A DNA stretch of 41,485 nucleotides from Chitinophagales bacterium. Lineage in GTDB: Bacteria > Bacteroidota > Bacteroidia > Chitinophagales > Chitinophagaceae. Where the stretch lies: positions 1-41,485 of the forward strand of contig JAATGJ010000087.1 in NCBI GenBank assembly GCA_015654695.1, written 5' to 3'. Below, one piece after another: positions 34,770-41,485 of this stretch. The position numbers and the translations under genes were made by a program. How positions within the stretch are numbered: position 1 is the first letter of the stretch; each line of letters opens with the position of its first letter. The notes beneath the pieces were generated by a model. It had not been told where the DNA came from, did not search any database, and was given only the letters and a program-made list of their open reading frames with translations.

Positions 34770-34921
34770 CCTAAAAAATATTTGTTTTACCTGTCTGTTT
34801 TAATCCCGGGATCGGTTATTCATGATTGCTTCACTCATTAACTCCCGGTCAAAGCCGGTACATACGCCTGGCATCTTTTCATTTTATTACGAACACGAAC
34901 ACAGACGGAATGTCATCGCAT

Positions 34922-35782
34922 TCAAAGCTGATGAATATAAGTAGCGCTGTCGGTAAACTTATCAGGAGCCATCTCCACAAAAAAGTTTTTTACCCCACCC
35001 GTTTTGGCTGCTGCAAAAAATTCCTTCCAGTCAATGATCCCTTTGCCAATCGCCGCCTCTTTTTTATCCGCAGTCCAGTCAGATAAATGTGCGGAGATAA
35101 ACCTGCCCGGGTATTTTTTAAAATAGTCCGCGGCTTTATAACCATGAACGATAACCTGTGTCTGGAACTGCAGTTTAACCAGGTCGGTACCAAAGCGACC
35201 CAGCAACGCATCGTAAATGAGCTCGCCGTCCAGTAGTACAAATTCAGTATCATGATTGTGAAAACCAGCCTGCATGCCTGCCTTCTTTATTTTTTCTGCC
35301 GCAATATTTAGTTTATCTGCCGCATCCAGGTAATCCTTTAGTGTAGCAGTTTTTGGAAGCCCTAAAGAAGAACATACCATTTGTGTGAGCCCTAATTCCT
35401 TTGCAAATTCAATACGTTCATCCAGGTTATTTTTCAATTCACCAAAACCAAAATGGCAGCTCGGACAGTCAAGACCTGCATCAGTAATAATGCTGCGCAT
35501 ATCCGATGTCTTCATTTTTGCCAGCGGGCCAAAACCATTCGTTTCATAGCCTTTAGGGGAACACATCTCTATTAGTTTATACCCCTGGCCCGCCATCATT
35601 TTTAATGTACCTGCAAAATCTTTGTTCAACACTTCTCGCACTGTCCACGATTGAAACCCAATGGGTATATCGTTTGCTGCTGCACCGGCAAATAGTTGTG
35701 AGGGTAATTGGGAAAAAACAAAAGCAGCGCCTGTGGCTTTTGTTGTTGTTGATAAAAATGTTCTCCTGTTTATCGTTTTCAT
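34922..35782 (-). CDS. Tat-exported TIM-barrel sugar isomerase/epimerase
   Basis: A 286-residue xylose-isomerase-like TIM barrel (AP endonuclease family 2 type) with a Tat signal (TINRRTFLSTTTKATGAAFVFS). Readable landmarks are IGFQSWTVREVL, GYKLIEMCSPKGYE, HFGFGELKNNLDERIEFAKELG, GFHNHDTEF (metal-binding His-Glu region), and SAHLSDW near the end. Such exported proteins in Bacteroidota act on keto-sugars together with Gfo/Idh oxidoreductases. The neighbouring gene upstream on the same strand encodes exactly that, with an 80-base gap, so they are likely one operon. ATG at 35782. Confidence 0.9.
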   Translation of the reverse strand: MKTINRRTFLSTTTKATGAAFVFSQLPSQLFAGAAANDIPIGFQSWTVREVLNKDFAGTLKMMAGQGYKLIEMCSPKGYETNGFGPLAKMKTSDMRSIITDAGLDCPSCHFGFGELKNNLDERIEFAKELGLTQMVCSSLGLPKTATLKDYLDAADKLNIAAEKIKKAGMQAGFHNHDTEFVLLDGELIYDALLGRFGTDLVKLQFQTQVIVHGYKAADYFKKYPGRFISAHLSDWTADKKEAAIGKGIIDWKEFFAAAKTGGVKNFFVEMAPDKFTDSATYIHQL

Positions 35783-35863
35783 AGCCTGAAGTTTTGTTGA
35801 GTGTTATTAAATGATTACTGTTCTTTTACGCTTAATACTTCTTATCAAATCAGGGTGTTCGCA

Positions 35864-37465
35864 TTATATCGAATCAGGATGCCATCCGCTCCGGTATTCC
35901 CTGCTTAAATATTTATTGGCATCAGCCACATTGGTGATCTTCATAGTGGCAGCATCGTATTTCAACAACTTATTTGCCCTTAACGCAGCCGCATATAAAT
36001 TAACTGCTTCAGTCAGGTATTCTGCTTCTGAAAAACTGCCGGGATATTGTTTGCCGGTTTTGCATGCATCCACAAATAGTGGTAAAGCTGCAGAAGTTTG
36101 TTGCACCTGGCTCCGGGTATCTGTATTCACATTAGCAGGCTTATCCATTTTTTTACCGGAAATTATCTGCGGGTTCTGCAGGTTGAAACCTGCAAGTATT
36201 TTGCCCTTGTCACCCACAAACATCATTCCTTCCTGCGGTAATTCTTTATTCTCTGCCGTCAGCTCAGCAGGTATTGGTGGCCGCATTCCTCCATCATACC
36301 AATACAGTTCCACCTGTGGCCTGTTACCATTTGCAGGATAAGAAAACCGAACCGTGCTGGCCATGGGAAATGAAAAGTCATTATTGATCCTGTAAGGAAC
36401 AGCGCCACGAAAACCGCAAACATGACTACGATGTGGTTCAATGACTGTAGGAGATGTTAGTTTCAATGCATTAAAAACAGTCCATAAACTATAATGACCC
36501 ATATCGGCCATAGAGCCACCACCGAAATCGTACCAGCCCCGGAATACCATGTGCGTATAATCAGGACTATAAGGTCTGTCCGCTTCAGGGCCAAGCCAAA
36601 GATCCCAGTCAAAACCATCCGGAACAGCGGGCTTGTCCGCAGGCAGGTCCGGATATTGAGGCCATACCGGCCGGTTAGTCCAGTTATGCACTTCCGCAAG
36701 TGTACCAATAGCGCCTGCATTTATCCATGCCATTACGGTATCCATAGAGCCGTTTGAATCCCATGGTATCAGGTGTGTAATTACTTTTTGATGATTGCGG
36801 GCCATCTCTACCACTTTCTTTCCTTCTATCAGCCTGTTTGAAATAGGTTTATGCACCAGTACGTGCTTGCCTCTTTTGATAGCGGCCATACACAGCACTC
36901 CATGCAGGTGATCAGGTGTCATTATTTTCACCGCATCAATACCTTTTTCCTTTTCTAAAAGTTCCCGTACATCTGCATAAGCAGCACAACCTTTATAGTT
37001 TTGTTGTTTCTGCACATTGGCATAGTAAGCGTCAACGATGGCTTTTCCATTTTCTCTTCCACCAGCGACTAAGTTATCACCGCCCGGGGTCCAGTCAGGA
37101 TTTTGAATGGCTTTACGGACTTCAGTTTTAAGATAATCTACTCCCCAGTCTTTATAACCCCTTGCTTCCTTATTAGGATCGCAAACGGCAACTACCTGTA
37201 TGTGCGGCACAGCAAGCATCGGCAATAATTCCCGTATGCCCTGCGTGCCCATGCCTATATAGGCCAGTGTAATTTTATCACTCGGGGCGATATAATTTTT
37301 ACCTCCAAGCACGTGTCGTGGAAGAATAGTAAAAGCTGCTGCGGAGACGGCAGTCATTTCAACAAATTTCCGCCTGTTGATCAATGAATTTCCGGGAGGA
37401 TTGCCAGCCGTTTTTTCATTTTGCGCATCCGGGATAGCAGTGTCCTTGTTAATGTCTTTTTTCAT
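35864..37465 (-). CDS. Tat-exported Gfo/Idh/MocA oxidoreductase, long form
   Basis: A 533-residue member of the Gfo/Idh/MocA superfamily. A 28-residue leader precedes the Tat motif INRRKFVEM. The Rossmann block is ITLAYIGMGTQG and the catalytic loop reads VHKPISN instead of EKP, as is usual in this Bacteroidota subfamily. FNALKLTSPTVIEPHRSHVCGF and YWYDGGMRPPIPAEL mark the substrate domain, and the C-terminus YLSREYRSGWHPDSI is complete. It would oxidise or reduce a sugar in the periplasm using a bound nicotinamide cofactor. It is upstream of the sugar isomerase gene on the same strand. ATG at 37465. Confidence 0.9.
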   Translation of the reverse strand: MKKDINKDTAIPDAQNEKTAGNPPGNSLINRRKFVEMTAVSAAAFTILPRHVLGGKNYIAPSDKITLAYIGMGTQGIRELLPMLAVPHIQVVAVCDPNKEARGYKDWGVDYLKTEVRKAIQNPDWTPGGDNLVAGGRENGKAIVDAYYANVQKQQNYKGCAAYADVRELLEKEKGIDAVKIMTPDHLHGVLCMAAIKRGKHVLVHKPISNRLIEGKKVVEMARNHQKVITHLIPWDSNGSMDTVMAWINAGAIGTLAEVHNWTNRPVWPQYPDLPADKPAVPDGFDWDLWLGPEADRPYSPDYTHMVFRGWYDFGGGSMADMGHYSLWTVFNALKLTSPTVIEPHRSHVCGFRGAVPYRINNDFSFPMASTVRFSYPANGNRPQVELYWYDGGMRPPIPAELTAENKELPQEGMMFVGDKGKILAGFNLQNPQIISGKKMDKPANVNTDTRSQVQQTSAALPLFVDACKTGKQYPGSFSEAEYLTEAVNLYAAALRANKLLKYDAATMKITNVADANKYLSREYRSGWHPDSI

Positions 37466-37759
37466 ATAGCAATACTTATTATTGGTAAGAAGGAAATAAA
37501 GTTAGGGATAAAGTCAATTACTGTGATCAAAATATTTTGCTTCAAAGATGTGTACACGTCTTTACCCGGAGAAATTCTTTCAAAATTGTACCTCAAAATA
37601 ATTGCAGTTATCCAACAAAGAACTAAAACGGGTTTGTTAACCATGAATTCATATTGGCTTGTGATTTTTGTTTGTTACTTAGCGTCATAATTAATTTATA
37701 CGCAGAATAAGGATGACAACGATTCTTCTCTTTTTCCATAACAAAATGCTTTTTTTGAC

Positions 37760-38584
37760 ATGATTAAATACAGGTACCCGCTTTTTTCATTTCTTTTATT
37801 TGTATCCGTAACCGGACTGGCACAAGATGTTCTATTGCCAGCATGCAAAAATAAAATGGTGGTTATCTGCCATCGGGGAGACCATACTCATGCCCCGGAA
37901 AACACCTTAGCCGCTTACCAGCATGCCATTGAAGCAGGCGCTGATTATGTAGAAATAGATTTACGAACTACCAAAGACAGCCAGTTGGTTATTATGCATA
38001 ATATAACGGTTGACCACATGACGGGAAGTAAAGGGAGGGTAAAAGACTTTATGTTTGATTCATTGCGGATGATAAAGGTAAGAGAGCCGCAACATCCTGA
38101 ATGGGGCCTTCACCTCATACCCACTTTTAAAGAAGTATTAATGTTGTGTAAAGGGAAAATAAATATTTATCTTGATTTTAAAGAAGCTTCTGTTGCCGCG
38201 GCTTTTAATGAAATAGTAAAGGCCGGAATGGAAAAAAATGTAGTGGTATATATTAACGGGGCCCATCAATATACTGAATGGAGAAAGATAGCCCCGCAAA
38301 TGCCATTGATGATCAGCCTGCCAACAGCTATTTCAACAAAAGAAAAAATGTACCAGTTGCTGGATAGCCTTCAAGTGGATATACTGGATGGAAATTATAC
38401 TGAATACAATACGGAAACCGTAATAGCGGCCAAAGAAAAAAATGTTCCTGTCTGGGCGGATATTCAATCACCGGATGAGTCGGCAGCTAAATGGGAAAAA
38501 GCCGTAGCATTGGGTCTTGCAGGATTACAAACGGATCATCCCCGTGATTTAATTCATTATCTTATAAAAAAAGGCATCAGGTAA
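37760..38584 (+). CDS. Exported glycerophosphodiester phosphodiesterase
   Basis: A 274-residue GDPD enzyme with a signal peptide (ending GLAQ, about residue 22) that cleaves glycerophosphodiesters to glycerol 3-phosphate and an alcohol. The catalytic His-Arg (VICHRGDHTHAPENT), the EIDLRTTKD metal-binding acid pair and the second His (VIMHNITVDHMTGS) are in the expected order. A TIM barrel follows (IYLDFKEAS, DILDGNYTEYN, VPVWADI). It probably scavenges phosphate or glycerol from phospholipid headgroups in the periplasm. It is alone on its strand. ATG at 37760. Confidence 0.92.
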   Translation: MIKYRYPLFSFLLFVSVTGLAQDVLLPACKNKMVVICHRGDHTHAPENTLAAYQHAIEAGADYVEIDLRTTKDSQLVIMHNITVDHMTGSKGRVKDFMFDSLRMIKVREPQHPEWGLHLIPTFKEVLMLCKGKINIYLDFKEASVAAAFNEIVKAGMEKNVVVYINGAHQYTEWRKIAPQMPLMISLPTAISTKEKMYQLLDSLQVDILDGNYTEYNTETVIAAKEKNVPVWADIQSPDESAAKWEKAVALGLAGLQTDHPRDLIHYLIKKGIR

Positions 38585-38708
38585 AAATAGAGCCGTTTCA
38601 AAAAAATATACTAGCGGAAACCTTATAATTTCATTATTTTTTATGGAGAAGACCGGGGCAGTCACTTTTGTATTTTTATTCGCCATCGTGCTTCTTTTGA
38701 GATATTCT

Positions 38709-39884
38709 TCACCCGGGCGCAGGATATACAGCAATTTTATGCGTCCTCAGCAAATACGGAATGCTTTTCATTTCTGTGCCATTATTAAAATCAAGCGACC
38801 TGGAAGACTGGAGCGGCATGTGGCAATTCACACAACTGTTACTGTTCGTCTTCATTTGTAAAGCGTGTTCTGAATTTTGATGACAGGTCATACATTTCGC
38901 GGTATATATATCGTTTGTATTCACTTTCAAAGGATGTGTATCGTGACAGGATTGGCAGGTCATCTTACTTTGTTGAAAGCATTTACTTGCCTGGAGCAAT
39001 TGCATTTGCTTGCCATGCACATCCGGCTCTTTCCCGCCCGATCCGAAATAAGGGTAATAAAAATTCGCCAGTGTATCTCCCGGCCTGAAGGCAAACAATG
39101 TTCGCTGTACATCCAGGTCGTTTCCCGAATGGCAGGAAGCGCATACATCCAACTGTTGCTGGCGGGTTAAGGATTTGATGGAGACAATGAATTTAGCCTC
39201 CTGCGCCGCGGGGTTTTCCTGGTGAAATTGTACATGCCCGGCTGCTGGTCCATGACATCGCTCACAATCAATTCCAAAAATGATCGAGTTCGCCGCCAGT
39301 TTTTCACTCACCTGCAAAGGGCCTGTTTGAAAATCTGTTTTTGTAACGTACGACGCATGACATTCGAGGCAGCGGCTAAGGATCACCCTGTCGAAATAAG
39401 GTTTCCTGGCGGGATAACCCGGACTATTCGTCCAGCTTTGCAGGGCGGTAAAATAAGTCAGTGGCAATTGAAGCAGTTGTTCATTTTTCCAATACGCATA
39501 GGTCTGCGCTTTTTCACCTGACCCGATCGCAATATCGAGTTGTTCGGATCGTACTTCTTTTCCACCGCTCCTGTACGATTGAAAAAATTGCGAATGTTTC
39601 TCTTCAACTATTATTCCCGCTGAGTCTTCGTAGTAAACCATATTATGGGCAGCGCCGATAAACTTTTTTAATTCATCAAAGGAAACTTTTCCTGAAGTTT
39701 GATAGTGAGGTGAATTCAGGTGGGCCTGCATAATATCCTTATGGCATGTGCCGCAAGCCGGGGCGCCTGCATATAGCGGGCCCCTGGGGTCTTTGCCAGT
39801 TGAATTTTCAATGCTGCAACGTATCAAAAAAATGACCCCGGTTGCCAAAAGACTTATGACTAAAATTATTTTTCGGTGGCGCAT
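38709..39884 (-). CDS. Heptaheme cytochrome c, possibly lipid-anchored
   Basis: A 391-residue exported multihaem protein with seven CxxCH sites at Cys44 (CGTCH), 172 (CLECH), 207 (CERCH), 248 (CASCH), 310 (CQSCH), 331 (CMTCH) and 351 (CVNCH). The N-terminus is a hydrophobic signal and Cys23 (FLIRCS) could be lipidated, although the lipobox is imperfect. It resembles cytochrome c-554/NapC-like decahaem relatives but matches no named family that I can name with certainty. It would carry or exchange electrons in the periplasm. No partner oxidoreductase is adjacent; the next gene on the same strand encodes a Cys-rich peptide that starts at 40272. ATG at 39884. Confidence 0.9.
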   Translation of the reverse strand: MRHRKIILVISLLATGVIFLIRCSIENSTGKDPRGPLYAGAPACGTCHKDIMQAHLNSPHYQTSGKVSFDELKKFIGAAHNMVYYEDSAGIIVEEKHSQFFQSYRSGGKEVRSEQLDIAIGSGEKAQTYAYWKNEQLLQLPLTYFTALQSWTNSPGYPARKPYFDRVILSRCLECHASYVTKTDFQTGPLQVSEKLAANSIIFGIDCERCHGPAAGHVQFHQENPAAQEAKFIVSIKSLTRQQQLDVCASCHSGNDLDVQRTLFAFRPGDTLANFYYPYFGSGGKEPDVHGKQMQLLQASKCFQQSKMTCQSCHDTHPLKVNTNDIYTAKCMTCHQNSEHALQMKTNSNSCVNCHMPLQSSRSLDFNNGTEMKSIPYLLRTHKIAVYPAPG

Positions 39885-40008
39885 AATTATACGTATATAA
39901 AATCACGATGCACTTTTTTGCAACAACAGTAAGATAGGTATTTATTTATGGAAAGGAAATTTCGGATGCTCATCTCTTAGTTTCATACCCGGCGGAAGAA
40001 ACAACAAC

Positions 40009-40037
40009 GGCGTGTTACTTTTCATCGAACACCTGCC
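40009..40037. repeat. REP-associated repeat fragment
   Basis: GGCGTG (40009-40014) and CATCGAACACCTGCC (40023-40037) recur, with one base less between them, at 41186-41213 next to the inverted REP hairpin upstream of RAYT. The shared 15-mer is also partly present at 33408 (GAACACCTGCCAT). Confidence 0.5.
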
Positions 40038-40059
40038 TGCCGGTGGCGGAATAGTAGGC

Positions 40060-40272
40060 TTACTTACATACACCGCAAGAGCCGCCATTTTTTGCGCAAT
40101 GCTTACAATATCTACAATTTTTACAAGCATTACAATTTTTAGATCCGGTACAGGTAGCGATAGTGCTCTGGACCGTAGCTTCCTTTCCGGAATCTGTAAT
40201 TCTATAAATGGTAAAAGAAAGCAGAAAGGCTGCAATAGTTAACCCTGATAACACAAGAAACATCTTTTTCAT
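40060..40272 (-). CDS. Cys-rich exported or membrane-anchored peptide, 70 residues
   Basis: From ATG 40272 the product has an N-terminal hydrophobic segment (MKKMFLVLSGLTIAAFLLSFTIY) and a C-terminal tail with eight cysteines (41, 47, 50, 53, 56, 59, 66, 69), five of them spaced every third residue (CNACKNCRYCKHC). Such CxxC repeats suggest iron-sulfur, zinc or copper binding, or a disulfide-rich periplasmic domain. The frame extends 17 codons upstream but without sense. It lies upstream of the heptaheme cytochrome gene on the same strand with a 175-base gap, which contains a REP-like fragment. Function is unknown. Confidence 0.75.
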   Translation of the reverse strand: MKKMFLVLSGLTIAAFLLSFTIYRITDSGKEATVQSTIATCTGSKNCNACKNCRYCKHCAKNGGSCGVCK

Positions 40273-40605
40273 TTCGATCTGTTTAGAATACTGATAAAAT
40301 ACAAAGAATAAACAACAATACATAGCTTATTTGGCTTAATCACGTCTTATTTCCATTCTATCTTAACGTTCAAGTTGTTACTGTCAGTATATTATGTCTG
40401 GGAGCACTCGTAATGGATCGTCAATATTCATTCTTCAGCACTTTAATGCTAGCTGCTGATTGTACTGCTGCTATCTTATTATGGCAGAATTGACAGTTTT
40501 TCAAAGCTGGTTCCTTACGCCGTGGCGGGTGTACTGAGCTTTACGCCGCTGTTGGTGTTTTACGCCGTGGCGGGTGTTTTTCCTCCACCCGCCACTGATC
40601 TGTAG
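40273..40605. other. Gene-free stretch with tandem REP half-sites
   Basis: The first 240 bases show nothing recognisable. From 40515 the motif TTACGCCGTGGCGGGTGT appears at 40515-40532, a degenerate version TTACGCCGCTGTTGGTGT at 40541-40558 and a complete REP-like hairpin at 40560-40595. Confidence 0.6.
40560..40595 (+). repeat. REP-like hairpin downstream of the RAYT gene
   Basis: TTACGCC is followed by GTGGCGGGTG (40567-40576), a nine-base loop TTTTTCCTC and CACCCGCCAC (40586-40595): a perfect 10-bp stem. It ends ten bases before the RAYT stop codon on the other strand. The unit recurs at 41450-41485. Confidence 0.8.
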
Positions 40606-41124
40606 TTAATCCCTGTGATGCGTAAGAAATCCCCAATTATCAACTCCCGTATGATAAAATAAGGCTGATGAATATTTGTATTCTTCCGGCAGTTTACAAA
40701 TACCTGCCTTTACTGGATTCCAATGTATATAGTCCAGTTTTTGTTGATACACTTTATCTGTTCTTAGTTCAATACTCAAAGCTCTTCGTTTCCAAAACTG
40801 GTAATTACGATCATTTGCATCCGATTCAAAATGCGTCAGTAGTTCAGGATGATTTCTTTTAAGATCCTGCTTAATTTGTTGTGCTGTGAATTTCAGAAAA
40901 TCTCTTTGTACATGCTGAGGGTGAATTAATGGTTGCATCTGCCATATTAAGTGAATATGATCAGACATGATAACGAAGGCATAGAGCTTGATACGTTTAT
41001 CTTCTACCAGGAACCTGAGACTGTTTATAATGATGTCTTTGTACTTATCGTGCTCCAGTAGCTTATACCATCCCTTTATACTGGCAGTGAAGAATTGGGG
41101 ATACTCTGTAATGAATAATGGCAT
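40606..41124 (-). CDS. REP-associated tyrosine transposase (RAYT, IS200/TnpA_REP family)
   Basis: A 172-residue HUH endonuclease of the RAYT family. The HUH motif is His56-Ile-His58 in SDHIHLIW, and the C-terminal block KVYQQKLDYIHWNPVKAG (about 124-141) carries the candidate nucleophilic Tyr (Y126 or Y132). RAYT proteins cut single-stranded REP hairpins and are thought to spread them. They are usually single copy in a genome and rarely jump themselves. ATG at 41124. REP-like hairpins lie on both sides in opposite orientation, and a truncated relic of the same gene lies at 31681-31839. Confidence 0.88.
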   Translation of the reverse strand: MPLFITEYPQFFTASIKGWYKLLEHDKYKDIIINSLRFLVEDKRIKLYAFVIMSDHIHLIWQMQPLIHPQHVQRDFLKFTAQQIKQDLKRNHPELLTHFESDANDRNYQFWKRRALSIELRTDKVYQQKLDYIHWNPVKAGICKLPEEYKYSSALFYHTGVDNWGFLTHHRD

Positions 41125-41156
41125 TCTCTAAGTTAACAAAAATGTCCTTAGTTCGT

Positions 41157-41185
41157 GTGGTCGGTGGAGGGCAAACACCGACCAC
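41157..41185 (-). repeat. REP-like hairpin upstream of RAYT, opposite orientation
   Basis: GTGGTCGGTG (41157-41166), a nine-base loop and CACCGACCAC (41176-41185) form a perfect 10-bp stem. On the minus strand it reads ACGCC-GTGGTCGGTG with loop TTTGCCCTC. It is the element at 40560 inverted, with two stem positions changed on both arms so that pairing is kept. Confidence 0.8.
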
Positions 41186-41269
41186 GGCGTGCTTTTTTCA
41201 TCGAACACCTGCCATGCGGATATTCATAAAGAAGCTTTTTAGTGTCATAGAAAACTCGTCGTTTTAATT

Positions 41270-41449
41270 TTATCTCCTGGTTTTAAACCCGTCGAATCCG
41301 GGGGGGTAAAACCAGCGTTGTGCATTTGCTCCCAAAACCAGGTAGTTCAATGGTATTGCGGTTACGCAACCAGTTTTTTATACTATCGCCTGTATGTTCT
41401 GCATCTTTATGTCGGGTAATATCGGTAAGCGAAATATAATCAACCTGAC
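41270..41449 (-). pseudogene. KilA-N domain relic, frameshifted and cut by a REP element
   Basis: On the minus strand the sequence reads VDYISLTDITRHKD, then IKNWLRNRNTIEL, which is the KilA-N core. Register is lost at the GGTTTTGGG tract, where one more T would give FWEQMHNAGF, and again in the C7 run, where FDGFKTRR follows. Stop codons (TAA at 41270-41272 and another shortly after) end it. The N-terminal 15 or so residues are missing where a REP hairpin (41450-41485) begins. This DNA-binding domain is typical of phage antirepressors; here it is dead. Confidence 0.65.
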
Positions 41450-41485
41450 TTACGCCGTGGCGGGTGTTTGTCCTCCACCCGCCAC
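41450..41485 (+). repeat. REP-like hairpin at the window end
   Basis: TTACGCC followed by GTGGCGGGTG (41457-41466), loop TTTGTCCTC and CACCCGCCAC (41476-41485): identical to the unit at 40560-40595 except for one loop base. It adjoins the KilA-N relic and runs to the last base, so it may continue outside the window. Confidence 0.75.

Noticed and set aside
39942-40242. Open frames overlapping the Cys-rich peptide gene in other frames (both strands)
   Set aside because: They are shadows: the real product is the minus-strand Cys-rich frame, whose leader and cysteine spacing are meaningful.
40515-40595. Tandem TTACGCC repeats considered as a CRISPR array
   Set aside because: Only three unequal units with spacers of about 8 and 1 bases, one unit degenerate; they are REP half-sites.

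Overview
The window looks like chromosomal DNA from a member of the Bacteroidota, most likely the Chitinophagaceae or a close relative. The signs are moderate-to-low GC, many short secreted proteins and lipoproteins, several Tat-exported Gfo/Idh/MocA oxidoreductases with a TIM-barrel sugar isomerase, and Bacteroidota-typical families (DUF2652, DUF4345, YcxB, DUF6263-like, TapB-like, ORF6N/KilA-N). One TAnnTTTG-type promoter box is also visible. No rRNA, tRNA, CRISPR array, integrase or complete phage was recognised.

Layout: 1-7.1 kb holds rpiB, a 2OG-Fe(II) oxygenase, a hemolysin-III/TrhA membrane protein, a Nudix-type transcription regulator divergent from a secreted type-B carboxylesterase across a 27-bp perfect palindrome, an SF1 helicase and a frameshifted DUF4345 gene. 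7.3-17.4 kb holds secreted peptidases (cyanophycinase-like S51, S9), a lipoprotein with an internal repeat, an AHSA1 protein, an exported Gfo/Idh protein, an arylformamidase-like hydrolase, a DJ-1/PfpI protein, a GNAT, a lone receiver-domain protein and a frameshifted beta-propeller. 17.6-25.9 kb is mostly plus-strand: Tat-exported NIF3-like protein, sorbosone-dehydrogenase-like lipoprotein, small lipoprotein, a Crp/Fnr regulator with a matching operator before a YiaA/B protein, then ApbE, an SUMF1 protein and a Tat-exported Gfo/Idh protein. 26-39.9 kb holds a DUF2652 cyclase-like protein, a phosphotriesterase-like protein, a frameshifted TapB-like gene, a serine hydrolase, DoxX, a broken ORF6N gene, YcxB, GNAT, sugar isomerase, Gfo/Idh, GDPD and a heptaheme cytochrome c. 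40-41.5 kb holds a Cys-rich peptide and a REP-associated transposase (RAYT) surrounded by REP-like hairpins and a KilA-N relic.

The most interesting signals are: (1) the RAYT gene flanked by REP hairpins whose stems differ by compensating substitutions, plus an internally deleted RAYT relic 9 kb away that lies between REP-derived ends; (2) the ORF6N gene beside that relic, which carries the same palindrome (TTATCAC-N5-GTGATAA) in its leader and inside its coding sequence, suggesting autoregulation; (3) five genes each broken by a net one-base loss, which is either real decay or an assembly artefact; (4) a Crp/Fnr-type operator placed about 42 bp upstream of an inferred start site. Much of the rest is cell-envelope metabolism: exported hydrolases and oxidoreductases probably acting on glycans, peptides and lipids in the periplasm.
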